DNA of 64,000 nucleotides. It comes from Hymenobacter sp. DG25A (lineage in GTDB: Bacteria > Bacteroidota > Bacteroidia > Cytophagales > Hymenobacteraceae). This document shows, one piece after another, positions 25,846 to 32,943 of the stretch (within the stretch, counting starts at the first letter, position 1; every line of letters starts with the position of its first letter). The notes beneath the pieces are model-generated. The model was not told the DNA's origin. It searched no databases and saw only the letters and a program-made list of their open reading frames with translations. The DNA is taken from contig NZ_CP012623.1 in NCBI RefSeq assembly GCF_001280305.1, positions 2,046,001 to 2,110,000 on the forward strand, in the 5' to 3' direction. The position numbers were made by a program, and so were the translations under genes.

Positions 25846-27693
25846 ATGATGCGTTCCAGCTTTCTCCTCTGTTTGCTTTTGACGTGGGCCACGCAGCTGC
25901 GGGCGCAAAACGTACAGCCGCTTTCCGCTGACCCAGGCCGGGCGGCGCCAGTTGGCAACACTTCCCGTCCGGTGGCCCGGGGCACCAGTGTTACCCTTCC
26001 CTTTTTCGATGATTTTGCCCAGCAGCCCGAAGGCATGCCCAATGCGGAGCACTGGGAGCCACGCGGCGGCACGCTGGTGAACAACCGCTTTCCGGTGGCC
26101 CCGCCCTCCCGCAACGTCGTCACGTTTGATGGCCTGAAAGCCAACGGCCAGCCTTACGGCAGCTCCTCGTTTTACAGCGACACCGATACGCTTACCTCCC
26201 TGCCGATTGACTTAAGCGGACTGACGGCCGGCTCCAACGTGTACTTGAGCTTCTTCTGGCAGGCGGGCAGTATTGTAAGTCCGCCATCGGCGGCCAGCTC
26301 TACGCGGCAGGTGGCTTTTACCCTAGAATTTCTGAACGAGGCCGGCCAGTGGCAGTCTATCTGGAGCCAGCGCAGCACGGGCCGCCGCACCGACTTTGCC
26401 CAGGAAATTGTGGCTGTGAATGATGCGCAATACCTGCACGCCAACTTCCGCTTCCGCTTTCACAGCATCGGCAACCAGGCCAACACCCGCGACGCCTGGA
26501 GCCTGGACTACCTGAAGTTGGACCGCAACCGCTCTGCCGCCGATACCACCTACCGCGACATTGCCACCAGTGCCCCGCTCACCTCCCTGCTAAAGCGCTA
26601 CGCCAGCATGCCCGCCGTTCAGCTGGCAGCCGCCCCCATCCCCGCCGATGAACTGAACGACCAGACCGGCACCACCATCAACAACTTCGACATTGGCCCT
26701 GCCCCTACGCCCATCACCTGGCGCGGCACGGCCCAGAACCTGCCCAAGGGCCCGGAGCTGCAGTTCCTCACCGGCAACCGCTCCATTGACGCCAGCGCCC
26801 GGCAGGTGCCCATTACCGGTGATGTACGCACCGTGGCTGCGGCTCTGCTCACGGGCGGGCCGCAGCGCATCCGGCACCGTATTTTGCTGGGCACCAACGA
26901 AACCGACCCGCGCACTCAGCCCAACGACTCCATTTCCCGCGTAACGGAGCTCTCCGACTATTATGCCTACGATGATGGCACGGCCGAAGCAGCCGTCAGC
27001 CTGCCGGCCCTGACGGGTGGAGCCTCCACCTTCTTCGCCTACCGCATCGACCTGAACCAGCCCGACCAGGTGCGCAGCGTGCGTTTATACCCCGTGCTGC
27101 CCAATGCCGCCGGCCGCGCCATTACCCTTTCGGTCTGGGCCGATGTAAATGGGAAGCCCGCCGAAAAACCGCTGGCTTCAGTACCCTTTACCGTGCCGGC
27201 TACGGCCCCGGCCGGCGGCTTCCTGGAGATTCCTTTTACCCAACCAGTGGGTGTAAGCGGCACGTTTTACGTGGGCTACGGGCAGGCTTCGGCGGGGCAG
27301 TTTGTGCAGTTCGGGCTGGATCTGAACAGCTCACCACCCGCCAACTATTTCTTCTATCAGGTCCGGAACGAGTGGTCGGCGGTGGCGGATTTCTCCGGGG
27401 CTCTGATGCTGCGCCCCGTGATGACGGGCACCGTAACCGCGGCCACACCTTCCCGGGCGGCTGCCCTGCTCACGCTGTATCCTAATCCCTCTAGCGGAAT
27501 AGTGCAGGTGAAAGGGCGCTACACGCACGCCACCGTGCTGGATGCGCTGGGCCGCACCGTATGGCAGCAAACCAGCCAGACCAACGGCCAGCCTACGCTG
27601 GACTTATCCGGGCTGCCAGCCGGGGTGTATCTGATGCGGCTGGCCCTGCCCGATGGCAGCGTGGCCGCCAAGCGGCTGGTGCTTACCCGCTAG
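25846..27693 (+). CDS. T9SS type A sorting domain-containing secreted protein
   Basis: This 615-residue protein starts at the first of two adjacent ATGs (25846) with a compact signal peptide, MMRSSFLLCLLLTWATQLRAQ. The mature N-terminus contains PFFDDFAQ..., then a jelly-roll-like region to ~200 (TDTLTSLPIDLSGL, VYLSFFWQAG), the kind of domain seen at the start of many Bacteroidota secreted proteins. The middle has a second beta-rich segment (YAYDDGTAEAAV, YRIDLNQPDQVRSVRLY). The last ~80 residues are a type A sorting domain (LYPNPSSGIVQV, VLDALGRTVW, LSGLPAGVYLMRL, KRLVLTR). It is exported by the type IX system to the surface or medium. No catalytic motif is evident, so its function is unknown. 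Confidence 0.87.
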   Translation: MMRSSFLLCLLLTWATQLRAQNVQPLSADPGRAAPVGNTSRPVARGTSVTLPFFDDFAQQPEGMPNAEHWEPRGGTLVNNRFPVAPPSRNVVTFDGLKANGQPYGSSSFYSDTDTLTSLPIDLSGLTAGSNVYLSFFWQAGSIVSPPSAASSTRQVAFTLEFLNEAGQWQSIWSQRSTGRRTDFAQEIVAVNDAQYLHANFRFRFHSIGNQANTRDAWSLDYLKLDRNRSAADTTYRDIATSAPLTSLLKRYASMPAVQLAAAPIPADELNDQTGTTINNFDIGPAPTPITWRGTAQNLPKGPELQFLTGNRSIDASARQVPITGDVRTVAAALLTGGPQRIRHRILLGTNETDPRTQPNDSISRVTELSDYYAYDDGTAEAAVSLPALTGGASTFFAYRIDLNQPDQVRSVRLYPVLPNAAGRAITLSVWADVNGKPAEKPLASVPFTVPATAPAGGFLEIPFTQPVGVSGTFYVGYGQASAGQFVQFGLDLNSSPPANYFFYQVRNEWSAVADFSGALMLRPVMTGTVTAATPSRAAALLTLYPNPSSGIVQVKGRYTHATVLDALGRTVWQQTSQTNGQPTLDLSGLPAGVYLMRLALPDGSVAAKRLVLTR

Positions 27694-27711
27694 CTGTTTT
27701 TCAACTTCTTG

Positions 27712-27719
27712 TAGATTTG
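27712..27719 (+). promoter_or_regulatory. -7 promoter element for the rhodanese gene
   Basis: TAGATTTG matches TAnnTTTG, 52 bases before the ATG at 27772. A T-rich stretch at 27697-27704 lies upstream but is not a clean -33 element. Confidence 0.5.
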
Positions 27720-27771
27720 TAGTGAGCTACCCACGCAGCTACTCCTCCCTTTTCACCTTTCTCCTTTACTC

Positions 27772-28074
27772 ATGCCCGACATCACCCCCGCTGAACTGAA
27801 ACAACGCCAGGCCGAAGGCACCGCTCCTATCATTATTGACGTGCGCGAAACCTGGGAAAACGAGGAAGGCCGCATTGAAGGCAGCCGCAACATTCCGATG
27901 GGCGAGTTGCCCGGTAAGCTGGATGAGCTGGAAGACCTGAAAAACGAGGAAGTGGTGGTGCATTGCAAAGGCGGCGGCCGCTCGGCTTCGGCCAAGGCCT
28001 ACCTCACCCAGCAGGGCTTTACCAACGTGCGCAACCTGCTCGGCGGTTTTCAGGCATATCAGCAGGCAGAGTAA
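27772..28074 (+). CDS. Single-domain rhodanese-like sulfurtransferase
   Basis: This 100-residue cytoplasmic protein is one rhodanese domain: IIIDVRETWENEEGRIEGSRNIPMGEL in two parts (~20-46) and the active-site loop VVVHCKGGGRSASA with Cys65 as the persulfide-carrying residue, ending LLGGFQAY. Rhodaneses of this size transfer sulfane sulfur to acceptors such as thiols or cyanide, or act as sulfur carriers. The loop CKGGGRS fits the sulfurtransferase type rather than the phosphatase type. It stands alone, with its own candidate promoter and a strong terminator, just upstream of the organic-peroxide stress genes. Confidence 0.92.
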   Translation: MPDITPAELKQRQAEGTAPIIIDVRETWENEEGRIEGSRNIPMGELPGKLDELEDLKNEEVVVHCKGGGRSASAKAYLTQQGFTNVRNLLGGFQAYQQAE

Positions 28075-28136
28075 AGAAGCCACCGCTTGGCGATAAACAG
28101 CCCTCGTGCGTTTCCTCATAGGCCTTTATTTAAAGT

Positions 28137-28171
28137 AGCACAGCACTCCTGATAGAGTGCTGTGCTTTTTT
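28137..28171 (+). terminator. Terminator after the rhodanese gene
   Basis: A perfect 12-base inverted repeat (agcacagcactc / gagtgctgtgct) with a 6-base loop is followed by a run of T. Confidence 0.88.
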
Positions 28172-28221
28172 ATGATAAATAATTCAACTGTTAATCAATG
28201 CTTTAACTCATTTCGCTAAAA

Positions 28222-28258
28222 TTTCAATTGCACACAATCAAACATTAGGCAACCTAAT
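28222..28258. promoter_or_regulatory. Candidate OhrR operator region
   Basis: The AT-rich 100 bases before ohrR hold a caattg palindrome near 28225 followed by cacacaatc, and a six-base inverted repeat attagg/cctaat (28244-28258, 3-base centre). AT-rich palindromes of this kind are where OhrR-type repressors bind in other bacteria. Which of the two is used is a guess. Confidence 0.35.
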
Positions 28259-28274
28259 AAGCTTTATAACCCCG

Positions 28275-28730
28275 ATGAGTAACTCTGACCATTCAACACC
28301 TCCGGATCTTTCCCTGCTGAAGCTGGAGAACCAACTGTGTTTTCCGCTTTATGCCGTTTCGCGCATGCTGACCAAAGCCTACCAGCCTCTGCTGCAGGAG
28401 CGGGGCCTCACCTATCCGCAATACCTGGTACTGCTGCTGCTGTGGGAGCATGAGCAGCTCACGGTAAAAGCACTGGGCGATAATTTACTCCTGGACTCGG
28501 GTACGCTGACGCCTTTGCTTAAGCGCATGGAGCAGAAGCAGTGGGTAAGCCGCCACCGCGACCCGCAGGATGAGCGCTCCGTGATTATCAGCCTTACGCC
28601 GGCCGGGCGTGCCCTGCAGGAGGGCGCCTGCCGCATACCCGAGCAAATGCTGGCCAAGCTGCACCTCTCCCCTACGGAGGTAGCTGATCTGCGCCAGCAG
28701 CTAAACACACTTATTACCCGCCTAACCTAA
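28275..28730 (+). CDS. ohrR: MarR-family organic-peroxide-sensing repressor OhrR
   Basis: This 151-residue winged-helix protein matches the OhrR group closely: LENQLCFPLYAVSRMLTKAY with the reactive Cys22 in the family position, then LTYPQYLVLLLLWEH, the recognition region LLLDSGTLTPLLKRME, and the wing with DERSVIISLTPAGR. OhrR dimers repress an organic hydroperoxide resistance gene and release DNA when the cysteine is oxidised by organic peroxides. Only the N-terminal cysteine and one later Cys (in GACRIPEQ) are present, so the choice between one-Cys and two-Cys mechanisms is open. The target, ohr, begins 34 bases downstream, so the two are probably co-transcribed and autoregulated. Confidence 0.92.
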   Translation: MSNSDHSTPPDLSLLKLENQLCFPLYAVSRMLTKAYQPLLQERGLTYPQYLVLLLLWEHEQLTVKALGDNLLLDSGTLTPLLKRMEQKQWVSRHRDPQDERSVIISLTPAGRALQEGACRIPEQMLAKLHLSPTEVADLRQQLNTLITRLT

Positions 28731-28764
28731 CCTCTTTTCCAATCACCTTTCTTTTCAGTTCCTG

Positions 28765-29202
28765 ATGAAAATCGAGAAAATCTTCACGGCGCAAGCCAAA
28801 GCAAAAGGCGGCCGCGACGGCCACGTTTCTTCTAATGATGAAGTGCTGAACATTGCCCTGAGCACGCCCAAAGCCATGGGTGGCCCCGGCAAAACCGGCG
28901 CTACCAACCCCGAGCAGCTGTTTGCTGCCGGTTATGCGGCTTGCTTTGAAGGTGCCCTGGGCGTAGCTGCCCGCCAGGCCGGCGTGCGGCTGGAAGGCGT
29001 GACCGTAGAAGGCCTCATTGGCTTTGGCCAAGCCGAGGACGGCGGTTACGGCATATCCGCCGACCTGCACGTAAACATTCCCGGTCTGGTACAGTCGCAG
29101 GCCGAAGAGCTGGTGGAAGCCGCTCATCAGATTTGCCCCTACTCCCGCGCTACCCGCGGCAATATTGAGGTGAACCTGCACACCACTACCAACAACAACT
29201 AG
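28765..29202 (+). CDS. ohr: Organic hydroperoxide resistance protein (Ohr)
   Basis: Ohr reduces fatty-acid and other organic hydroperoxides to alcohols with a pair of cysteines. The 145-residue protein has both: Cys60 in GYAACFEGAL and Cys124 in HQICPYSRATRGN. It also has the family phrases GGRDGHVSS, GATNPEQLFAAGY and the glycine-rich central strand. It belongs to the OsmC/Ohr fold, acts as a homodimer in the cytoplasm in known cases, and is usually recycled by lipoylated proteins. It lies directly behind ohrR. A second, diverged Ohr is at 48430-48876. Confidence 0.95.
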   Translation: MKIEKIFTAQAKAKGGRDGHVSSNDEVLNIALSTPKAMGGPGKTGATNPEQLFAAGYAACFEGALGVAARQAGVRLEGVTVEGLIGFGQAEDGGYGISADLHVNIPGLVQSQAEELVEAAHQICPYSRATRGNIEVNLHTTTNNN

Positions 29203-29218
29203 TCTGGCGAAAAAGCAG

Positions 29219-29264
29219 GAGCCCGCAGAGGTCAGAATTTCTGGTTTCTGCGGGCTCTCGTTTT
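29219..29264 (+). terminator. Terminator of the ohrR-ohr operon
   Basis: An 11-base inverted repeat (gagcccgcaga / tctgcgggctc) is followed by a short T-run. Confidence 0.82.
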
Positions 29265-29295
29265 CGCCTTACCTCCTTCCTGCAACCCTTATCCT

Positions 29296-30288
29296 ATGAA
29301 AACCATATTGCTGGCCAGTCGCCCACAGGGCGCGCCTACCCCCGATAATTTTCGTTTTGAAGAACAGGCCATTCCTCAGCCGCAGGCCGGACAGGTGCTC
29401 CTGAAAACGCGCTATGCTTCCGTTGACCCCTATATGCGGGGCCGCATGAGCGCCGGCAAATCCTACGTAGCGCCGTTTGAAGTGGGACAGCCTATCAGTG
29501 GGGGCGTAGTGGCCGAAGTGGTGGAAAGCCATAACGAGCAGCTGCCCGTAGGCAGCATAGTAGTAGGCAACCTGCCCTGGCAGGAATACAGCGTGTCCGG
29601 GGGGCAGGGCCTCACCCGCGTGCCCGCCGACCAGGCGCCGCTGAGCTATTACCTGGGCCTGCTGGGCATGACGGGCCTCACGGCTTATTTCGGCCTGCTG
29701 GATATCTGCCAGCCCAAGCCCGGCGAAACGGTAGTGGTGTCCGGCGCCGCCGGAGCCGTGGGCATGGTGGTGGGTCAGCTGGCCAAAATTAAAGGTGCGC
29801 GCGTCATCGGTACGGCCGGCTCCGATGAGAAGGTAGCGTACCTCAAACAGCTGGGCTTCGATGAGGCCATCAATTACAAAACCACCCCAGACATAGCCCA
29901 GGCCTTGGCCGCTGCCGCCCCCAACGGCGTGGATTGCTACTTCGACAATGTGGGCGGCGCTATTACGGATGCCGTGTACGACCTGCTGAACAAGCACGCC
30001 CGCATTGCCCTCTGCGGGCAGATATCGATGTATAATGCCACCTCAGTGCCCATGGGCCCGCGCCCGGAACCCAAGCTACTCAAGACCAGCTCCCTGCTTA
30101 AAGGCTTTATTGTGAGCGACTACCTGGAGCGCTGGCCCGAGGGCATTCAGCACCTCGCCGAATGGTACCAGCAAGGTAAGCTGCAGGCCGAAGAAACCAT
30201 TACTGAAGGCTTCGACCAGCTGCCGGCCGCTTTCCTGGGCTTATTCCAGGGCGAAAACACCGGCAAGGCTATAGTGAAAGTCGCCTAA
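29296..30288 (+). CDS. NADP-dependent oxidoreductase, zinc-free MDR family (CurA / alkenal reductase-like)
   Basis: This 330-residue cytoplasmic enzyme of the medium-chain dehydrogenase/reductase superfamily lacks the structural and catalytic zinc ligands. It shows the leukotriene B4 12-hydroxydehydrogenase / CurA pattern: RYASVDPYMRGRM, GGVVAEVVES, YYLGLLGMTGLTAYFGL, the Rossmann loop VSGAAGAVGMVVGQLAK, and YFDNVGGAITDAV. Members reduce the alpha,beta double bond of enals and enones using NADPH, which detoxifies lipid-peroxidation products. Its position right after ohrR-ohr and before an aldehyde reductase fits such a role. The precise substrate is not readable. Confidence 0.9.
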   Translation: MKTILLASRPQGAPTPDNFRFEEQAIPQPQAGQVLLKTRYASVDPYMRGRMSAGKSYVAPFEVGQPISGGVVAEVVESHNEQLPVGSIVVGNLPWQEYSVSGGQGLTRVPADQAPLSYYLGLLGMTGLTAYFGLLDICQPKPGETVVVSGAAGAVGMVVGQLAKIKGARVIGTAGSDEKVAYLKQLGFDEAINYKTTPDIAQALAAAAPNGVDCYFDNVGGAITDAVYDLLNKHARIALCGQISMYNATSVPMGPRPEPKLLKTSSLLKGFIVSDYLERWPEGIQHLAEWYQQGKLQAEETITEGFDQLPAAFLGLFQGENTGKAIVKVA

Positions 30289-30295
30289 CAAAGTA

Positions 30296-30475
30296 GCGCG
30301 AAAAAGTAGCGCGAAGCTCCGGCTTCGCGCACGAGCAACGCGAGTAACAGGCGTCTGCTCACCGCGTAGGAACTCGCTTCGCTCGTACGCGAAGCCGGAG
30401 CTTCGCGCTACTCTCACTGCCAGGGCTTTTCTACCACTCGGTGCGTTACTCCGCGAAGCCGGCGCTTCGCGTTAC
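30296..30475. repeat. GC-rich palindromic intergenic repeat cluster, family C
   Basis: A 24-base unit beginning gtagcgcgaagctccggc (30306-30329) recurs inverted and perfect at 30388-30411, and a third, slightly diverged inverted copy is at 30452-30475. Inner segments (cgagcaacgcgag / ctcgcttcgctcg) also pair partly. The cluster fills the gap between two genes. Confidence 0.85.
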
Positions 30476-30494
30476 TTACATCCAATACAAATCC

Positions 30495-31652
30495 ATGAAA
30501 AACTTCCAGTTTTATAACCCCGTCCGCATTTTGTTTGGCAAAGGCCAGATTGCCAGCGTGGCCCAGCAGGTGCCCGCCGGCACCAAAGTGCTTATCACGT
30601 ATGGTGGAGGCAGCATCAAGCAAAACGGCGTTTACGAGCAGGTGAAAGCCGCGCTGCAGGGCTTTGATACCGTGGAGTTTGGCGGCATTGAAGCCAACCC
30701 CCACTACGAAACCCTGATGCAGGCCGTGGAGCTGGCCCGCACGGAAAAGGTGGACTTTATTCTGGCCGTTGGGGGTGGCTCCGTGGTAGATGGCACCAAG
30801 TTTATTGCCGCCGCCGTGCCTTTTCAGGGCGAAGACCCGTGGGATATTCTCAGCAAGCGCGCCAAGGTAACCAGCGCCCTGCCCTTTGGCGCGGTGCTCA
30901 CGCTGCCCGCTACGGGCTCGGAAATGAATTCCGGCTCCGTTGTTACCCGCGTGGCTACCAAGGAAAAGCTGGCGTTCAGCTCGCCGCTCACCTTCCCCAA
31001 ATTCTCCATCCTCGACCCCGAAACCTGCTTCACGCTGCCCAAGCGCCAGATTGCCAACGGTATTGCGGATGCGTTTACGCACGTGCTGGAGCAGTACCTC
31101 ACCTACCCCGTCAACACGCCCCTGCAGGACCGGCAGGCCGAAGCCGTGCTGCTCACGCTGATTGAGGAAGCCCCAAAAGTGCTCGAAAACCCACGGGACT
31201 ATGATGCCATGGCCAACTTTATGTGGGCCGCCACCAATGCCCTGAACGGCACCCTGGCGGCAGGCGTGGTTACCGACTGGAGCACGCACTACGTGGCCCA
31301 CGAGCTGACCGCTCTGCACGGCATCGACCATGCCCGCACGCTGGCCATTGTGCTGCCCGCCATGCTGCGCTACCGCCGCGCCGGCAAGCTGCAGAAGCTG
31401 GTGCAGTACGGCCAGCGCGTCTGGAACATTACTGCGGGTACCGATGAGGAGCGCGCCGAAGTCGCCGTACAGGCCACCGTGCGCTTCTTTGAATCCCTGG
31501 AAATCAAAACTCGCCTTTCCGATTATGAAGTGGGCGAGGAAACTATCCGGCACATTGTGCAGCGCTTCACGGAGCGCGGCGTGAAAAACCTGGGCGAGCG
31601 GGCCGATGTGCAGATTGCCGACGTAGAGCAGATTCTCACCCTCAGCCTGTAA
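30495..31652 (+). CDS. yqhD: Iron-containing alcohol dehydrogenase, YqhD-like NADPH-dependent aldehyde reductase
   Basis: This 385-residue enzyme reduces a broad range of aldehydes to alcohols with NADPH in the cytoplasm. Features: NPVRILFGKGQI at the start, the cofactor region AVGGGSVVDGTKF with GGGS, and the four metal ligands in family positions, Asp192 and His196 (IADAFTHVLEQY), His265 (WSTHYVAHEL) and His279 (LHGIDHARTL). The match to E. coli YqhD is strong in length and ligand spacing. The ATG at 30495 was chosen because upstream codons fall in the palindromic repeat. The ABM gene begins four bases after the stop, so these two are an operon. YqhD-type enzymes relieve aldehyde stress from lipid peroxidation. 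Confidence 0.9.
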   Translation: MKNFQFYNPVRILFGKGQIASVAQQVPAGTKVLITYGGGSIKQNGVYEQVKAALQGFDTVEFGGIEANPHYETLMQAVELARTEKVDFILAVGGGSVVDGTKFIAAAVPFQGEDPWDILSKRAKVTSALPFGAVLTLPATGSEMNSGSVVTRVATKEKLAFSSPLTFPKFSILDPETCFTLPKRQIANGIADAFTHVLEQYLTYPVNTPLQDRQAEAVLLTLIEEAPKVLENPRDYDAMANFMWAATNALNGTLAAGVVTDWSTHYVAHELTALHGIDHARTLAIVLPAMLRYRRAGKLQKLVQYGQRVWNITAGTDEERAEVAVQATVRFFESLEIKTRLSDYEVGEETIRHIVQRFTERGVKNLGERADVQIADVEQILTLSL

Positions 31653-31656
31653 ACTT

Positions 31657-31965
31657 ATGCCGAAGCCAGAAGACATTTATTGCGTAGCCGCCGAGTGGCT
31701 GGTGCAGCCGGGCCAGGCCGATACGGTGCGCCGCCTGCTGCGGGAAGCCGCGGCGGCCGTGCGGCAGAATGAGCCCGGCAATCTGGTCTACACAGCGCAT
31801 CAGTCGGCCGATGAGCCGGAGCGTTTCTTCATTTACGAGCAGTACGTGGACCAGAACGCGCAGATAGCGCACCGGGCTGCCCCGCACTTTCAGGACCTGG
31901 TACTGGGCCAGATTGTGCCGCTGCTGGCCGAGCGCAAAACCTCGTTTTACCGCCTGTTGCTGTAA
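31657..31965 (+). CDS. Antibiotic biosynthesis monooxygenase (ABM) domain protein, YgiN-like
   Basis: This 102-residue protein is a single ferredoxin-like ABM domain. It has the alternating strand-helix layout, CVAAEWLVQPGQADTVRRLL at the start, the central NLVYTAHQSADEPERFFIYEQY and the final strand FYRLLL. Small dimeric ABM proteins such as YgiN act as quinol monooxygenases or bind quinones and heme-like ligands without cofactor. In this setting it may deal with reactive quinones. It starts four bases behind the YqhD-like gene and is certainly co-transcribed with it. Confidence 0.85.
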   Translation: MPKPEDIYCVAAEWLVQPGQADTVRRLLREAAAAVRQNEPGNLVYTAHQSADEPERFFIYEQYVDQNAQIAHRAAPHFQDLVLGQIVPLLAERKTSFYRLLL

Positions 31966-32024
31966 GGACCCTCCGGGCCCTACGCATCACCCTACACAAT
32001 ATTTTCACCCTAATACAAGCAACC

Positions 32025-32705
32025 ATGAACATACTGATGGTATTGACCTCCCACGATCAGCTGGGAAATACGGGCCACAAAACCGGCTTTTGGCTGGAAG
32101 AATTTGCGGCTCCCTATTACGTGTTCAAAGATGCCGGCGCCACCCTCACGCTGGCCTCCCCCGCCGGCGGCCAGCCCCCCCTGGACCCCAAGAGCGACGA
32201 CCCCAGCGCCCAGACCGAAGCCACTGAGCGGTTCAAAAAAGACCCCGAAGCCCAAAAGGCCCTGGCCCATACCGTGAAGCTCGACAGCGTTTCGGCGGCT
32301 GATTTTGACGCCGTGTTCTACCCCGGCGGCCACGGCCCGCTGTGGGATCTGGCCGAAGACAAAAAGTCGATTGAGCTGATTGAAACGATGTATGCCGCCG
32401 GCAAGCCCGTTGCGGCCGTATGCCACGCCCCCGGCGTGCTTCGCCACGTGAAAGCGCCCGATGGCAGCTCCATCGTGAAAGGCAAATCAGTAGCCGGCTT
32501 CACCAACACCGAGGAAGAAGCCGTGCAGCTGACTAACGTAGTGCCTTTCCTGGTGGAAGATATGCTGAAGCAGAACGGCGGCAACTACTCCAAAGGCGCC
32601 GACTGGCAGCCCTACATCGTAACCGCCGGCAACCTGATAACCGGTCAGAACCCGGCCTCCTCCGAACCCGCCGCCAAAGAGCTCCTCAAGCACCTGGCGA
32701 AGTAG
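32025..32705 (+). CDS. DJ-1/PfpI family protein, Hsp31/glyoxalase III-like
   Basis: This 226-residue cytoplasmic protein of the class I glutamine amidotransferase-like superfamily has the nucleophile elbow AVCHAPG with Cys133 followed by His134, an upstream acidic pair Glu25-Glu26 (TGFWLEEFAAPY), and the family phrase YPGGHGPLWDL. The TGFWxEE start and the length match the Hsp31/YhbO-like branch described as chaperones and glutathione-independent glyoxalases acting on methylglyoxal. It completes a run of genes directed at reactive electrophiles. It starts 59 bases after the ABM gene and ends before a strong terminator, so it may be the last gene of that operon. Confidence 0.9.
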   Translation: MNILMVLTSHDQLGNTGHKTGFWLEEFAAPYYVFKDAGATLTLASPAGGQPPLDPKSDDPSAQTEATERFKKDPEAQKALAHTVKLDSVSAADFDAVFYPGGHGPLWDLAEDKKSIELIETMYAAGKPVAAVCHAPGVLRHVKAPDGSSIVKGKSVAGFTNTEEEAVQLTNVVPFLVEDMLKQNGGNYSKGADWQPYIVTAGNLITGQNPASSEPAAKELLKHLAK

Positions 32706-32724
32706 GTTTAACTCTTTTCAAATG

Positions 32725-32774
32725 AAAGCCGCCCCGCTGTTCCTGCTACAGGAGCAATCGGGGCGGCTTTTTTG
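32725..32774 (+). terminator. Terminator after the DJ-1/PfpI gene
   Basis: The inverted repeat aaagccgccccg / cggggcggcttt with a run of seven T lies just past the stop codon. Confidence 0.88.
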
Positions 32775-32807
32775 ATATCAGCACCGTAAGTATCTTCAAG
32801 AAGACGT

Positions 32808-32907
32808 GTCATCCTGAGCTTTGCGAAGGACCTTCTCACGTTAGAAAGAGTCGTTGTTGCGCAAGTCGTTTAGCCGTGAGAAGGTCCTTCGCAAAGCTCA
32901 GGATAAC
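32808..32907. repeat. Palindromic intergenic repeat, family B, copy 1
   Basis: The 33-base arms (32808-32840 and 32875-32907, beginning gtcatcctgagctttgcg) pair with a single mismatch at the outer end. The centre shares gagtcgttgtt with the family B copy inside the element at 34912-35103. It lies between convergent genes. Confidence 0.88.
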
Positions 32908-32943
32908 AGAGGATTTTTGCGGATGACAGGTTAATATTTGTTT

